From the NCBI GenBank assembly GCA_035763745.1, contig DASUAO010000041.1:1-34962 (forward strand): a stretch of DNA of 34,962 nucleotides. Reading direction: 5' to 3'. The position numbers and the translations under genes were made by a program. Of this stretch, positions 16,572 to 24,926 are shown in pieces (within the stretch, counting starts at the first letter, position 1; each line of letters starts with the position of its first letter). The notes beneath the pieces are model-generated. The model had not been told where the DNA came from. It saw only the letters and a list, made by a program, of their open reading frames with translations, and did not search any database. The stretch comes from DASUAO01 sp035763745 (GTDB lineage: Bacteria > Actinomycetota > Acidimicrobiia > IMCC26256 > PALSA-555).

Positions 16572-16838
16572 TCAGCCCCCGATCGGCTGACCCGTGAAGG
16601 CCCTGCGCTCTGCTTCGTTGAGGCCGCCCCAGATCCCGTGCGGCTCCCGGATCCTGACCGCGTAGTCGAGACACGGTGCGATCACCGGGCAGTCGCTGCA
16701 GATCCGCTTCGCCCGTGCCTCACGCTCGTCACGCTCGGCCCGGGTCTCGGCGGTGGCCGGCGGGAAGAACAACACCGCCTCCGGGCCACGGCACGATGCA
16801 TCGCGCTGCCAGAGATTCTCTTCGGCTCGAACGGCCAC
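16572..16838 (-). CDS. WhiB-family iron-sulfur regulator
   Basis: An 88-residue WhiB protein. Four cluster-binding cysteines are visible: Cys16 (DASCRG), Cys47 and Cys50 (ICSDCP) and Cys56 (APCLDYA), followed by the family's GIWGG turn and a basic tail. WhiB proteins bind a 4Fe-4S cluster, respond to O2/NO, and act mostly by contacting the primary sigma factor. GTG 16838 is preceded by AAAGGGGG about 4 nt upstream. The nearby Get3/ArsA pair suggests a WhiB4-like position, but sequence alone does not settle the subtype. Confidence 0.95.
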   Translation of the reverse strand: MAVRAEENLWQRDASCRGPEAVLFFPPATAETRAERDEREARAKRICSDCPVIAPCLDYAVRIREPHGIWGGLNEAERRAFTGQPIGG

Positions 16839-16907
16839 CGTCCCCCTTTGCGTGGCTCGTCCCCTAGGTCGCGCCGGAACCTACCGCCGGAGGGTGGCAT
16901 CCGACAA

Positions 16908-16926
16908 GACCCGCGCGGCGCGGGTC
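16908..16926 (-). terminator. Hairpin after the NfeD-type gene
   Basis: GACCCGC and GCGGGTC form a 7-bp stem around a 5-nt loop, 8 nt past the NfeD stop in the minus direction and upstream of whiB. There is no T-run. Confidence 0.4.
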
Positions 16927-16934
16927 CGCTCCGG

Positions 16935-18341
16935 TCAGTCGTCCTCGGACCCGGAGCGGCCCCGCTTGCGGGAGCGCTCCCGATAGTCCTGCGCCCCGCC
17001 CTCCTCCGGCTCGACCTCCAGCTCGAGACCCTGCACCGAGACGACCCGGATCGGTTCCCCCGCCTCGATGGGTGTCGCCCGGTTGACCCTCGCCCGCCAC
17101 TGGGCGCCGCGGACGCTCACGACGCCGACCGGGTCGATCGGGGTCTCGGCGTTGCCCATCTCGGCGATCATCCCCTCGCGACCGAGCGTCGGGGTGGAGA
17201 AGCGAGCCCGCAGGAACGGCGGGATGGCGAACATGTAGAAGACGGTCGCGCCGGCGCTGACGAGGACGAGCAACCACCACGGCGGCGCGAGTCCGGACGC
17301 ACCCCCGTAGAGGAAGAACGAGCCGGCGAACATCGCGACGACGCCGATCCCGGTCCACGGTCCGAGCCCGCCCGCTTGGGCGTCGACGGAGAACCCGAAG
17401 CTCGCCAGCACGAGCAGTGCGAGCGCCCACCACCGCACCGGGAGGCCACCGAACCCGTATCCGGCCCCGACGACCGAGATCGCCCCGACTGCGGTAGCGA
17501 ACCCGACGCTCGCGGCGAAGAACTCGAACACCAGCAACGCCAGCCCGGCGACGAGGAGGAAGTAGGCGAGCGACGGTCCGAGCAGCGCATGGCGGACCTC
17601 GCCGCCGACGTCGAGGCCGGCGAACACCACTTCCTGGTTCGGCTCTCGTCGCCGGTCGCGACCGACCCCCGTCACCTTCGCGGTGGAGAGCTCGACCGGG
17701 CCCGCCACCGTCTGCACGGTCTCACCGTCGAGCGTGACGATGACCTCACCGACGGTGGGACGAACGCCGTTCGTCGCGCCGCTCGCGGCCGCAGCCCCGG
17801 GGCCGAACGAGCGGCGGGCAAGCCGCGCCGCGCCGGCCGGATCCCGGTCGCTGGCTCCGGCGAGCCGGGCGAGCTCACGACGGACGTCGGCCAGTGACGA
17901 CGCGTCGGGATCGTCGAGGCGCACGGGGTGCGCAGTGCCGATCTCCGACGACGGCGCCGCGAACGCGACGTGTGCGGCCTCGACGAGCAGCGCGGCTCCG
18001 CCCTCGGCCCGGGCGCCGGTCGGGCCGACCCAGGCCACGACGGGAACGGCCGATCTTCGGATCACGCGCACGACGTGGTCGACCGGCGTGCCGAGCGCGC
18101 CCGACGAGTCGATCTGCAAGATCACGAGGGTCAACGCGTCGTCGTTGGCACGTCCGATGGCGTCGCTGATCAGCTCGGCGTTCGGAGGATCGATCGACCC
18201 CTCGACCTGCACGACGAGCACACCCCGCTCGCCCTCCGGCGCGGCGTTCGCCCCGGCCGACGATCCGAGCGCGAGGACCCCACCGCTGCAGAGGAGCACG
18301 AGCGCGGTGGCGAGGCGGCGATGACGGCGGAGGCGTTGCAC
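16935..18341 (-). CDS. NfeD-type membrane protein with ClpP-like domain lacking the catalytic Ser
   Basis: A 468-residue protein: Sec signal (1-34, ending ANAA), a periplasmic ClpP/crotonase-fold domain (about 40-240), four or five membrane spans (about 250-390), and a C-terminal OB-fold NfeD domain (about 400-460, GVVSVRGAQWRAR). This is the layout of NfeD1b/SppA-like serine proteases that act with stomatin partners. The family's nucleophile motif GARAASAG is here GARAEGGA (109-116), so the serine is glycine (Gly114). Proteolytic activity is therefore unlikely; a scaffold role is possible. No stomatin gene is adjacent. GTG 18341 has GGGAG about 6 nt upstream. Divergent from the Get3-like genes. 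Confidence 0.85.
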   Translation of the reverse strand: MQRLRRHRRLATALVLLCSGGVLALGSSAGANAAPEGERGVLVVQVEGSIDPPNAELISDAIGRANDDALTLVILQIDSSGALGTPVDHVVRVIRRSAVPVVAWVGPTGARAEGGAALLVEAAHVAFAAPSSEIGTAHPVRLDDPDASSLADVRRELARLAGASDRDPAGAARLARRSFGPGAAAASGATNGVRPTVGEVIVTLDGETVQTVAGPVELSTAKVTGVGRDRRREPNQEVVFAGLDVGGEVRHALLGPSLAYFLLVAGLALLVFEFFAASVGFATAVGAISVVGAGYGFGGLPVRWWALALLVLASFGFSVDAQAGGLGPWTGIGVVAMFAGSFFLYGGASGLAPPWWLLVLVSAGATVFYMFAIPPFLRARFSTPTLGREGMIAEMGNAETPIDPVGVVSVRGAQWRARVNRATPIEAGEPIRVVSVQGLELEVEPEEGGAQDYRERSRKRGRSGSEDD

Positions 18342-18352
18342 AAGGGCTCCCG

Positions 18353-18358
18353 TACGAT
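18353..18358 (+). promoter_or_regulatory. -10-like TACGAT, 7 nt before ATG 18366
   Basis: Favours ATG 18366 over ATG 18357, because 18357 lies inside the hexamer. Confidence 0.4.
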
Positions 18359-18365
18359 GAGTTCG

Positions 18366-19307
18366 ATGGAGATGGAGCACTTCTGCGCCGCCTCTCGGGT
18401 GATGATCGTCGCGGGCAAGGGCGGCGTCGGCAAGACCACGGTGACGGCCGTGATAGCCGCCGCCGCGGCGCGCGCGGGCGCGAGCGTGCTGATCGTCGAG
18501 GTCGAAGGCAAATCGGGGCTCGCGAGGTGCTTCGCTGCACCGCCACTCGAGTACGGCGAGGCCCAGCTGCGCCCCCTGATCCGGGCCCGGACGCTCACTC
18601 CCGACGAGGCGCTGCTCGAGTACCTCGAGGACCGGGGGCTCCGTCGGGTCTCGAAGCGGCTCGTGCGGTCGGGCGCGCTCGACGTGGTCGCGACCGCCGT
18701 CCCCGGGATGAAGGACATCCTGGTCCTCGGCAAGGTGAAACAGCTCGAGCAGGCCGCCGCCGCCGACCTGGTCCTCATCGACGCGCCAGCCGCCGGGCAT
18801 GCCGTGTCGTTCCTCACGTCGCCGCGCGGGCTGCTCGACGCAGTCCGTGTCGGTCCCGTGCACACCCAGGCGAGCGAGGTGACCGCGATGCTCGCGGACC
18901 CGAGCCGGTGCCGCGTGGTGCTCGTCACCCACCCGGAGGAGACGCCCGTCAACGAGCTGGTCGACACCGCGTTCGCACTGGAGGAGCGCGTCGGGATCCA
19001 CCTCGGACCGATCGTCGTGAACGCGTTCCCCACCGATCCCGGTCCTGTGGCGCCGATCGACGCCGACGCCGAACTGCTCGGGATCGACATCCCGGCGTCC
19101 GACGTGGTCGCGCTCGAAGCCGCGGTGGCGTTCCGGCGGGAGCGCCACGACCTCGCGCGCGGCCACGCCGACCGGCTCGCCCGTGCGCTTCCACTCCCAC
19201 AGATCCGCCTGCCCTTCGTCTACCCCGAGATCGGACCGGCAGAGGTCGACCTGCTCGCCGACGCGCTGACCGACGGAGTCGCCCGACTTGCCGAGCCCCG
19301 GCCGTGA
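18366..19307 (+). CDS. Get3/ArsA-like ATPase, first of pair (Rv3679-like)
   Basis: A 313-residue ArsA/Get3-family ATPase with a full deviant Walker A (AGKGGVGKTT) and switch regions (VLIDAPAAGHAVSFL). No arsenite-binding cysteine cluster is visible, and it lacks the fused double domain of ArsA. Together with the next gene it matches the actinobacterial two-gene pair typified by Mycobacterium Rv3679-Rv3680 (BagA/BagB), Get3 homologues encoded beside whiB4. ATG 18366 was chosen from three close ATGs by the -10 spacing. Its stop overlaps the next start (GTGA), so the proteins are likely made together, probably as a heteromer. Confidence 0.85.
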   Translation: MEMEHFCAASRVMIVAGKGGVGKTTVTAVIAAAAARAGASVLIVEVEGKSGLARCFAAPPLEYGEAQLRPLIRARTLTPDEALLEYLEDRGLRRVSKRLVRSGALDVVATAVPGMKDILVLGKVKQLEQAAAADLVLIDAPAAGHAVSFLTSPRGLLDAVRVGPVHTQASEVTAMLADPSRCRVVLVTHPEETPVNELVDTAFALEERVGIHLGPIVVNAFPTDPGPVAPIDADAELLGIDIPASDVVALEAAVAFRRERHDLARGHADRLARALPLPQIRLPFVYPEIGPAEVDLLADALTDGVARLAEPRP

Positions 19308-20533
19308 CCGCGGCCCTGCAGCGCCTCGCGAGCGAACGGCATGTCGTCGTCTGCTGCGGGACCGGTGGCGTGGGGAAGACCACAGTGTCGGCGGCCCTCG
19401 CACTCGCGGCCGCGCGCGCCGGCCGGGACGCGCTCGTCGTGACCATCGATCCGGCCAAGCGGCTCGCCGACACGTTGGGGCTCCGCGGCGTCGGGAACAT
19501 CTCCCACGAGGTCCCGCGCGAACGATGGGACCCGGAGTCCCGCGCCCCCGTGGGTGGTCGGCTCTCGGCCTTGATGCTCGACACGCGCTCGACCTTCGAC
19601 GCACTCGTCGCCACGTACGCGGCCGACGAGGACCAGGCGCAACGCATCCTCGAGAACCGCTTCTACCGCAACATTGCCGGCGCCCTCTCGGGCACCCAGG
19701 AATACATGGCGATGGAGAAGCTTCATGAGGTGCACTCCGAAGGCGGGTACGACCTCATCGTCGTCGACACGCCACCGACCCGCCATGCCCTCGACTTCCT
19801 CGATGCTCCGGCGCGACTGCTGCGACTGCTCGACAACCGCATCTTCCGCTTCCTGATGCTCCCGACGCGCACCTCGCTGCGGGTTGCCGGCGTCGCGGTC
19901 CACGGCTTCCTCCGCACCGTCGGGAAGGTGCTCGGGACCGAGGTGATCGACGACATCGTGGCGTTCTTCAGGGCCTTCGAGGGGATGGAGGCCGGCTTCC
20001 GGAGCCGGGCCTCGGAAGTCACGACGTTGCTCGGCGATCAGGGCACCGCGTTCGTGCTCGTCACCTCCCCCCGTCGCGACGCTGTCCACGAGGCCGAGTA
20101 CTTCGCCGAGCGCCTCCGGGACTCCGAGTACACGGTCGCCGCGCTCGTCGTGAACCGCGTGCATCCGACGTTCGACGCCGCCGGCGCACCCACCCCGGCA
20201 GCCGCCCTGCGGGCCCGAGCCTCGGACCTGGCCGCGCTCGCGCCGGACGCCGAACCCGAGGTGGCGGCCGCGGCGCGTCGACTCGCGGCGCGGCACGGGG
20301 CCCTCGCCGACGACGTCGATCTCGCCGAACGCGAACGGACGCAGCTGGCACACGTGGCCCTGCGCATCGGAGCCCACGCCGTCGCCTACGTGCCGGCGCT
20401 GACGCACGACGTCGTGGACTTCGCAGCGCTCGCGACCGTCGCCGACCACCTGCTCCTGGATGATCGGCTCGGCGACGTGCGACCAGCGGACGACGGAGTG
20501 TCCGGTGTCGGGTCGTCCGAGGGCACCGGCTAG
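19304..20533 (+). CDS. Get3/ArsA-like ATPase, second of pair (Rv3680-like)
   Basis: A 409-residue partner ATPase. The P-loop reads CGTGGVGKTT: the catalytic GKTT is present, but the first lysine of the deviant Walker A, which reaches across the dimer in Get3, is Thr. Switch segments include VTIDPAKRLADTLG and LIVVDTPPTRHALDFL. The long helical middle (QAQRILENRFYRNIAGALSG) corresponds to the client-binding region of Get3-like proteins. GTG 19304 overlaps the upstream stop by four bases. The pairing of one complete and one incomplete P-loop suggests an asymmetric heterodimer. Confidence 0.85.
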   Translation: MTAALQRLASERHVVVCCGTGGVGKTTVSAALALAAARAGRDALVVTIDPAKRLADTLGLRGVGNISHEVPRERWDPESRAPVGGRLSALMLDTRSTFDALVATYAADEDQAQRILENRFYRNIAGALSGTQEYMAMEKLHEVHSEGGYDLIVVDTPPTRHALDFLDAPARLLRLLDNRIFRFLMLPTRTSLRVAGVAVHGFLRTVGKVLGTEVIDDIVAFFRAFEGMEAGFRSRASEVTTLLGDQGTAFVLVTSPRRDAVHEAEYFAERLRDSEYTVAALVVNRVHPTFDAAGAPTPAAALRARASDLAALAPDAEPEVAAAARRLAARHGALADDVDLAERERTQLAHVALRIGAHAVAYVPALTHDVVDFAALATVADHLLLDDRLGDVRPADDGVSGVGSSEGTG

Positions 20534-20536
20534 CCT
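20531..20536 (+). promoter_or_regulatory. -10-like TAGCCT, 8 nt before GTG 20545
   Basis: Its first three bases are also the stop codon of the preceding gene. It would give the receiver gene its own leaderless transcript. Confidence 0.45.
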
Positions 20537-20544
20537 GCCGGGCC

Positions 20545-20940
20545 GTGACCATCCTCGTCGCTGCCGACGGTGCCTGGATCCGCGATCAGGTGCGGGCCGC
20601 GCTCGTGAGCCCCGGTCAGGAGGTCGTCGAGGCGACGCGCGGCCAGGACGTCCGCACGGCGGTGCTCGCGCACACCCCCGACCTCGTGATCCTCGACCTG
20701 CAGATCGCGAACATGGGGGGCATCGCGACGGCGATCGACCTCCGCCTCGAGGCCTCGGCGGCGCGGCTGCCGGACACGAAGATCCTCCTGCTGCTCGACC
20801 GCGAGCACGACCGCTTCCTCGCCAGGCGGGCCGACGCCGATGCCGTCCTCGTCAAGCCGTTCGACCCCGGCACGCTCCGGCGGACCGTCAAGGGGCTGCT
20901 CGGCGCGCCGAACCCGGTCCCGGCACGCTCGGGGCCCTAG
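20545..20940 (+). CDS. Single-domain response-regulator receiver
   Basis: A 131-residue CheY-like protein. The phosphoacceptor aspartate lies in LVILDLQIANMGG (about residue 52) and the conserved lysine in VLVKPFDP (about 112). The acidic pocket after strand 1 retains one Asp (VAADGAW). No output domain is present, and no kinase is nearby, so the partner is unknown. GTG 20545 is supported by the -10 spacing. Confidence 0.85.
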   Translation: MTILVAADGAWIRDQVRAALVSPGQEVVEATRGQDVRTAVLAHTPDLVILDLQIANMGGIATAIDLRLEASAARLPDTKILLLLDREHDRFLARRADADAVLVKPFDPGTLRRTVKGLLGAPNPVPARSGP

Positions 20941-20953
20941 GACACCTCCCGGG

Positions 20954-20959
20954 TACACT
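20954..20959 (+). promoter_or_regulatory. -10-like TACACT of tRNA-Pro
   Basis: The hexamer lies 13 nt before the mature tRNA 5' end, a plausible promoter position. No good -35 at 17 nt. Confidence 0.4.
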
Positions 20960-20972
20960 CGCTGTTCCCCAG

Positions 20973-21049
<77 letters not shown>

Positions 21050-21082
21050 CACTCCTGCACGACCCGGCGCAGCAGCGTTCGC

Positions 21083-22114
21083 TCAGGCGATGAGCAGCTC
21101 GGCGAGCTGGACGGCATTCAGCGCCGCACCCTTGCGCAGGTTGTCGCCGGTGACCCAGAGGTCCAGCGTCTGCGCCTGCGACGGGTCCTCCCGCACGCGC
21201 CCCACCAGCACCGGGTCGATCCCCGCCGCCTCGAGCGGCGTCGGCGCACCGTCGCCACCGTCGACCAGTCGGACGCCCGGCGCCGCCGCGAGCAAGGCAG
21301 CCGCGTCGTCCCGACCGAGCTCCCGCGCGAACTGCACGTTGGCGCTCATCGCGTGGCCGACGTAGACGGGAACGCGCACGCACGTGCCGCTCACGCGCAT
21401 CTCCGGTGCATGAAGGATCTTGCGGCTCTCGTGCGTGAGCTTCCACTCCTCGGACGTGTAGCCCGCCTCACGGCGCGAACCGGCCAACGGGATCACGTTG
21501 CCGGCGATCGGTCGGTCCCAGCAGTCGCCGGACTCGATCGCGCCCGGCGTCGCGCCCGCCCGGCTCAGCACGTCCTCGCGCCCGGCACCCTTCGTCCACT
21601 GCCCGGCGAGCTCGTGGAGCCCGGCCTGTCCCGCACCGGAGACGGACTGGTACGTGGAGACCACCAAGCGCTCGATCCCCGCGGCACGGTGCAGCGGCGC
21701 GAGCGCCGTCACCAGGACCATCGTCGTGCAGTTCGGGCACGAGACGATGCCCCGGCCCATCTCGTGGATGTCCTCGGGGTTGACCTCGGCGACGACGAGC
21801 GGCACGTCGGGCTCCATCCGGAACGCGGCGGAGTTGTCGACCACGCGCGCGCCCGCCGCGGCAGCCTTCGGGGCCCACTCGACCGCGAGGTCGTCCTCGA
21901 CGTCGACGACGACCAGGTCGAGACCGTCGAAGCACCCCTCCTCGAGCACCCGGCACTCCACTTCGCCCCCGGCGAACGGGAGGAGTCGGCCCTTCGACCG
22001 CGGGGACGCGAACGGTCGTAGCTCGTCGACCGGGAACGCGCGCTCTTCGAGGATGCGGAGCATCTCCGTGCCCACGAGCCCCGTCGCACCCATGAGCCCG
22101 ACTCGGTAGCCCAT
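21083..22114 (-). CDS. asd: Aspartate-semialdehyde dehydrogenase
   Basis: A 343-residue enzyme reducing aspartyl phosphate to aspartate semialdehyde with NADPH, the second step toward lysine, diaminopimelate, methionine and threonine. Seen: N-terminal nucleotide loop GATGLVGTEML, catalytic Cys129 in SCPNCTTM, STYQSVSGAGQAG and SGTCVRVPV with the substrate-binding region around it. ATG 22114 shares a base with the lysC stop (TGATG), so it is coupled to lysC. Confidence 0.97.
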   Translation of the reverse strand: MGYRVGLMGATGLVGTEMLRILEERAFPVDELRPFASPRSKGRLLPFAGGEVECRVLEEGCFDGLDLVVVDVEDDLAVEWAPKAAAAGARVVDNSAAFRMEPDVPLVVAEVNPEDIHEMGRGIVSCPNCTTMVLVTALAPLHRAAGIERLVVSTYQSVSGAGQAGLHELAGQWTKGAGREDVLSRAGATPGAIESGDCWDRPIAGNVIPLAGSRREAGYTSEEWKLTHESRKILHAPEMRVSGTCVRVPVYVGHAMSANVQFARELGRDDAAALLAAAPGVRLVDGGDGAPTPLEAAGIDPVLVGRVREDPSQAQTLDLWVTGDNLRKGAALNAVQLAELLIA

Positions 22115-23331
22115 CACGCGCTCCCGAGATCGAACGCCTCGTGGAGCACCCGGACCGCGCGCTCGACGTCGGTCTGCGCGACCACGCACGAGATGCGGAT
22201 GGACGACGTGGAGATCATCTCGATGTTGACCCCCTCACCCGCGAGGGACTCGAACATCGTGGCCGCGACGCCGGGGTGGGTCTTCATCCCCGCGCCGACG
22301 ACCGACACGCGACCGATGTTCTCGTCGGTGCTGTAGCCGTCGGCCCCGACTTCCTCGACGACGCCGCCCACGACCTTCTGCGTGCGGGGCACCTCGTCCT
22401 TGGGCACGGTGAAGGAGATGTCGGTGAACCCGGCGGTCGAGACGTTCTGCACGATCATGTCGACGTTGACGGCCTCGTCGGCGAGCGAGCGGAACAGCTG
22501 CGCGGCGACGCCGGGACGGTCGGGAACGCGCGCGATCGTGATCTTCGCCTCCGAGGTGTCGTGTGTGACACCGGAGATGATCGCCTGCTCCATCGGGCCT
22601 CCCTCTTCGACGACCCACGTTCCCGGCTCGAGGGTGAAGCTCGACCGGACGTGGACCGGTACTCCGTAGTTGCGTGCGAACTCGACCGAACGGAGCGCGA
22701 GCACGCGACCCCCGGTCGCGGCCATGTCGAGCATCTCCTCGTACGAGATGCGCTCGAGCTTGCGGGCGTCGGGAACGATGCGCGGGTCCGCGGTGAACAC
22801 GCCGGCGACGTCCGTGTAGATCTCGCACACCTCGGCGTCGAGGGCTGCCGCCAGCGCGACCGCGGTCGTGTCGGAACCCCCTCGGCCGAGGGTCGTGATG
22901 GCGGATTCCGTCGAGACGCCCTGGAAGCCGGCGACGACTGCGATCGAACCCTCGCCGACCGCGAGCCGGATCCGGTCGGCCTTGACCTCGAGGATCTTCG
23001 CCTTCCGGTGCGCAGTGTCGGTGAGGATCCCCGCCTGGGAGCCGGTGAAGCTGACCGCCTGCTCGCCGCGGTCGATGATCGCCATGCAGAGCAGGGCGAT
23101 CGAGACGCGCTCGCCCGCGGTGAGCAGCATGTCCATCTCTCGGGCGGACGGCGTCGTGGCGACCTCGTGGGCCAGACGTTCGAGGTCGTCGGTCGTCTTG
23201 CCCATGGCCGAGACGACCACGATCACGTCGCGACCCGTGCGGCGGGTCGCAACGATGTGGTCGGCCACGGCCTTGACGCGGTCGGGGTCGGCCACGGACG
23301 TGCCGCCGTACTTCTGCACGACGAGGCTCAC
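22114..23331 (-). CDS. lysC: Aspartokinase, ACT-regulated
   Basis: A 405-residue aspartokinase that phosphorylates aspartate. The kinase domain (1-245) has VQKYGGTSVAD, FTGSQAGILTD and TLGRGGSDTTAVALAA; two ACT domains (about 260-400) follow, including VPDRPGVAAQLF and SIRISCVV, where lysine/threonine feedback usually acts. GTG 23331 is exactly 8 nt after a TACGAT hexamer. An internal ATG at 22593 has an excellent ribosome binding site and would yield the beta subunit (ACT domains only), as known for alpha2-beta2 aspartokinases. Confidence 0.97.
   Translation of the reverse strand: MSLVVQKYGGTSVADPDRVKAVADHIVATRRTGRDVIVVVSAMGKTTDDLERLAHEVATTPSAREMDMLLTAGERVSIALLCMAIIDRGEQAVSFTGSQAGILTDTAHRKAKILEVKADRIRLAVGEGSIAVVAGFQGVSTESAITTLGRGGSDTTAVALAAALDAEVCEIYTDVAGVFTADPRIVPDARKLERISYEEMLDMAATGGRVLALRSVEFARNYGVPVHVRSSFTLEPGTWVVEEGGPMEQAIISGVTHDTSEAKITIARVPDRPGVAAQLFRSLADEAVNVDMIVQNVSTAGFTDISFTVPKDEVPRTQKVVGGVVEEVGADGYSTDENIGRVSVVGAGMKTHPGVAATMFESLAGEGVNIEMISTSSIRISCVVAQTDVERAVRVLHEAFDLGSA
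22591..22604 (-). promoter_or_regulatory. Internal ribosome binding site for an aspartokinase beta subunit
   Basis: AGGGAGG (22604-22598) stands 4 nt before the in-frame ATG 22593 (MEQAIISGV) inside lysC. Expected product is about 160 residues made of the two ACT domains. Confidence 0.65.
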
Positions 23332-23339
23332 GACACTCG

Positions 23340-23345
23340 ATCGTA
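23340..23345 (-). promoter_or_regulatory. -10-like TACGAT, 8 nt before GTG 23331
   Basis: Leaderless-type promoter for lysC-asd. It leaves no room for a riboswitch leader. Confidence 0.5.
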
Positions 23346-23416
23346 CCGGTGCCCACGCGCGAACCGGCGATCGATTCCTCCCGAGCCGGTTCGGGACCGA
23401 TGGCCGGACGAGGCCA

Positions 23417-23422
23417 TAGACT
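23417..23422 (+). promoter_or_regulatory. -10-like TAGACT, 8 nt before GTG 23431
   Basis: Decides the start of the cyclophilin gene; the frame is open far upstream but antisense to lysC. Confidence 0.5.
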
Positions 23423-23430
23423 CCCCACCC

Positions 23431-24216
23431 GTGTCCAAGGCCAACAAGCGGGAACGGCAGCGCCAGAACCGCGAGCAGCGCCGCGAGTACGAGGCGCAGC
23501 TCGCCAAGCGCCGCAAGGCCTGGAAGACCGCCCGCACCTTCGCGCTCATCGCGCTGCCGGTGATCACGATCGGCGTCGTGCTGAACCTCACGAAGAGCGA
23601 CGACACGAAGCAGGCCGGCTCGAAGTCGGCGGCGACGTGCACGAAGGTCGACCTCCCCGCTCCAGGGGAGGACGGAGCCCTCGAAGCGCCTCCGCTCACG
23701 ATCGACCCGACGCTCTCGTACGTCGCCGACGTCGACACCAACTGCGGGGCGTTCACGATCACGCTCGACGCCGCGCAGGCGCCGCAGACCGTCAACAGCT
23801 TCGTGACCCTCGCCCGCCAGGGCTTCTACGACGGGCTCACGTTCCACCGCGTCGACCAGGACTTCGTCGTGCAGGGTGGCGACCCCAAGGGTGACGGCAC
23901 GGGCGGTCCCGGCTACACGCTCCCGGACGAACCGCCGGCCGACGGGTACCGGAAGGGATCCGTGGCGATGGCCAACTCGGGCCCCGGGACCAGCGGGTCG
24001 CAGTTCTTCATCGTGAGCAGCGCCGCCGGCGCGCGCAACCTGGGCGGGCCCCCCTACCTGTACTCGATCCTCGGCGAGGTCACGAGCGGCATCCGAACGA
24101 TCGATGCGATGAACCAGCTCGCAAGCACGCAAGCCGACGTTCAGGATCAGTCCCCGAAGCGACCGATCGTGATCTCGAGCATCACGATCGTCGAGAGCGT
24201 CCCCGCCACCCCCTGA
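23431..24216 (+). CDS. Membrane-anchored cyclophilin-type peptidyl-prolyl isomerase
   Basis: A 261-residue protein: a very basic N-terminus (KRERQRQNREQRREYEAQ), one membrane span at about 34-52, a short linker, and a cyclophilin domain (about 95-258). Motifs LTFHRVDQDFVVQGGDP and GSVAMANSGPGTSGSQFFI carry the catalytic Arg and active-site Phe/Gln. It would fold proteins outside the membrane. Same layout as mycobacterial PpiB-type proteins. GTG 23431 gives a sensible N-in signal anchor and fits the -10 spacing. Confidence 0.93.
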   Translation: MSKANKRERQRQNREQRREYEAQLAKRRKAWKTARTFALIALPVITIGVVLNLTKSDDTKQAGSKSAATCTKVDLPAPGEDGALEAPPLTIDPTLSYVADVDTNCGAFTITLDAAQAPQTVNSFVTLARQGFYDGLTFHRVDQDFVVQGGDPKGDGTGGPGYTLPDEPPADGYRKGSVAMANSGPGTSGSQFFIVSSAAGARNLGGPPYLYSILGEVTSGIRTIDAMNQLASTQADVQDQSPKRPIVISSITIVESVPATP

Positions 24217-24227
24217 GCCCGGGGACG

Positions 24228-24926
24228 CTACGGGAGGCCGTCGATGGTCGACGGCGCGTGGTGCTCGGTCGAGGCGCCCCCGTCGTACACCGACACCGAC
24301 CCGGCGCCCTCCACCCGCCACGTCCCGTCGGGCGAACGGATGAGCGCGGTCTCGTCGTCGATCCCGACGAGCTTCGCGCTGGAGGGGAGCAGGTCGATCG
24401 ACCGCTCGCGGAGATGCTCGGCGGCCGTGCCGTGGTACGGGAACACGGCCAGCCCTTCGACGACGCCCAACCCCACGGTGAACGCACCACCCCTCGGATC
24501 CACCATCGGGTCGCACACGAGCGTCGCGACCGCGCCCGCAGCGGCGAGCAGTCCACCGCCGTGGAACACGGAGAGGATCGCCTCCCAGAGGTCCGAGCCC
24601 TTCAGCACGGACCGGAGGTGGAGCGGCGATCCGTCGGCGAGGTACACCGCGCGCGCCTTGCGGACCTTCTCGACGAGCTTCGGGTCGTCGGCGTCGGCGC
24701 GCCGCAGGACCATCGGACACCTCGTCTTCACGTCGAGGGAGTCGAAGTACTCCTGGGCGCGGGTCGCGACGCGCTCGGGGTGCTCGAACGCCGCCGCCGA
24801 CGGGAGGACCAGGACCTCCTTCGCGCCGACGGCCGCGAGCATCTCTGCGTCGAGGTCGCGGAAGACGTCCTGCCACGCCCCGCCGCCGATCAGCGCGAGG
24901 ATCCCCGACCCGCGGCCGGCGCTCAC
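24228..24926 (-). CDS. Peptidase S51/cyanophycinase-like protein lacking the catalytic Ser
   Basis: A 232-residue protein with the class I amidotransferase-like fold of peptidase E and cyanophycinase: ILALIGGGAW at the start, VLVLPSAAAFEHPE, AVYLADGSPLHLRSVL, and a region matching the nucleophile elbow. There the family's GTSAGA reads AAAGA (Ala128-Ala132), with Ala129 in place of the serine. It is likely not a hydrolase; a binding or scaffold role is conjecture. GTG 24926 overlaps the stop of a 39-codon ORF by four bases (GTGA), pointing to translational coupling. Confidence 0.75.
   Translation of the reverse strand: MSAGRGSGILALIGGGAWQDVFRDLDAEMLAAVGAKEVLVLPSAAAFEHPERVATRAQEYFDSLDVKTRCPMVLRRADADDPKLVEKVRKARAVYLADGSPLHLRSVLKGSDLWEAILSVFHGGGLLAAAGAVATLVCDPMVDPRGGAFTVGLGVVEGLAVFPYHGTAAEHLRERSIDLLPSSAKLVGIDDETALIRSPDGTWRVEGAGSVSVYDGGASTEHHAPSTIDGLP

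Noticed and set aside
22141..23430. N-terminal extension of the cyclophilin frame
   Set aside because: It is antisense to lysC with His/Arg/Asp-rich shadow composition. GTG 23431 with the 8-nt -10 spacing and a signal anchor fits better.
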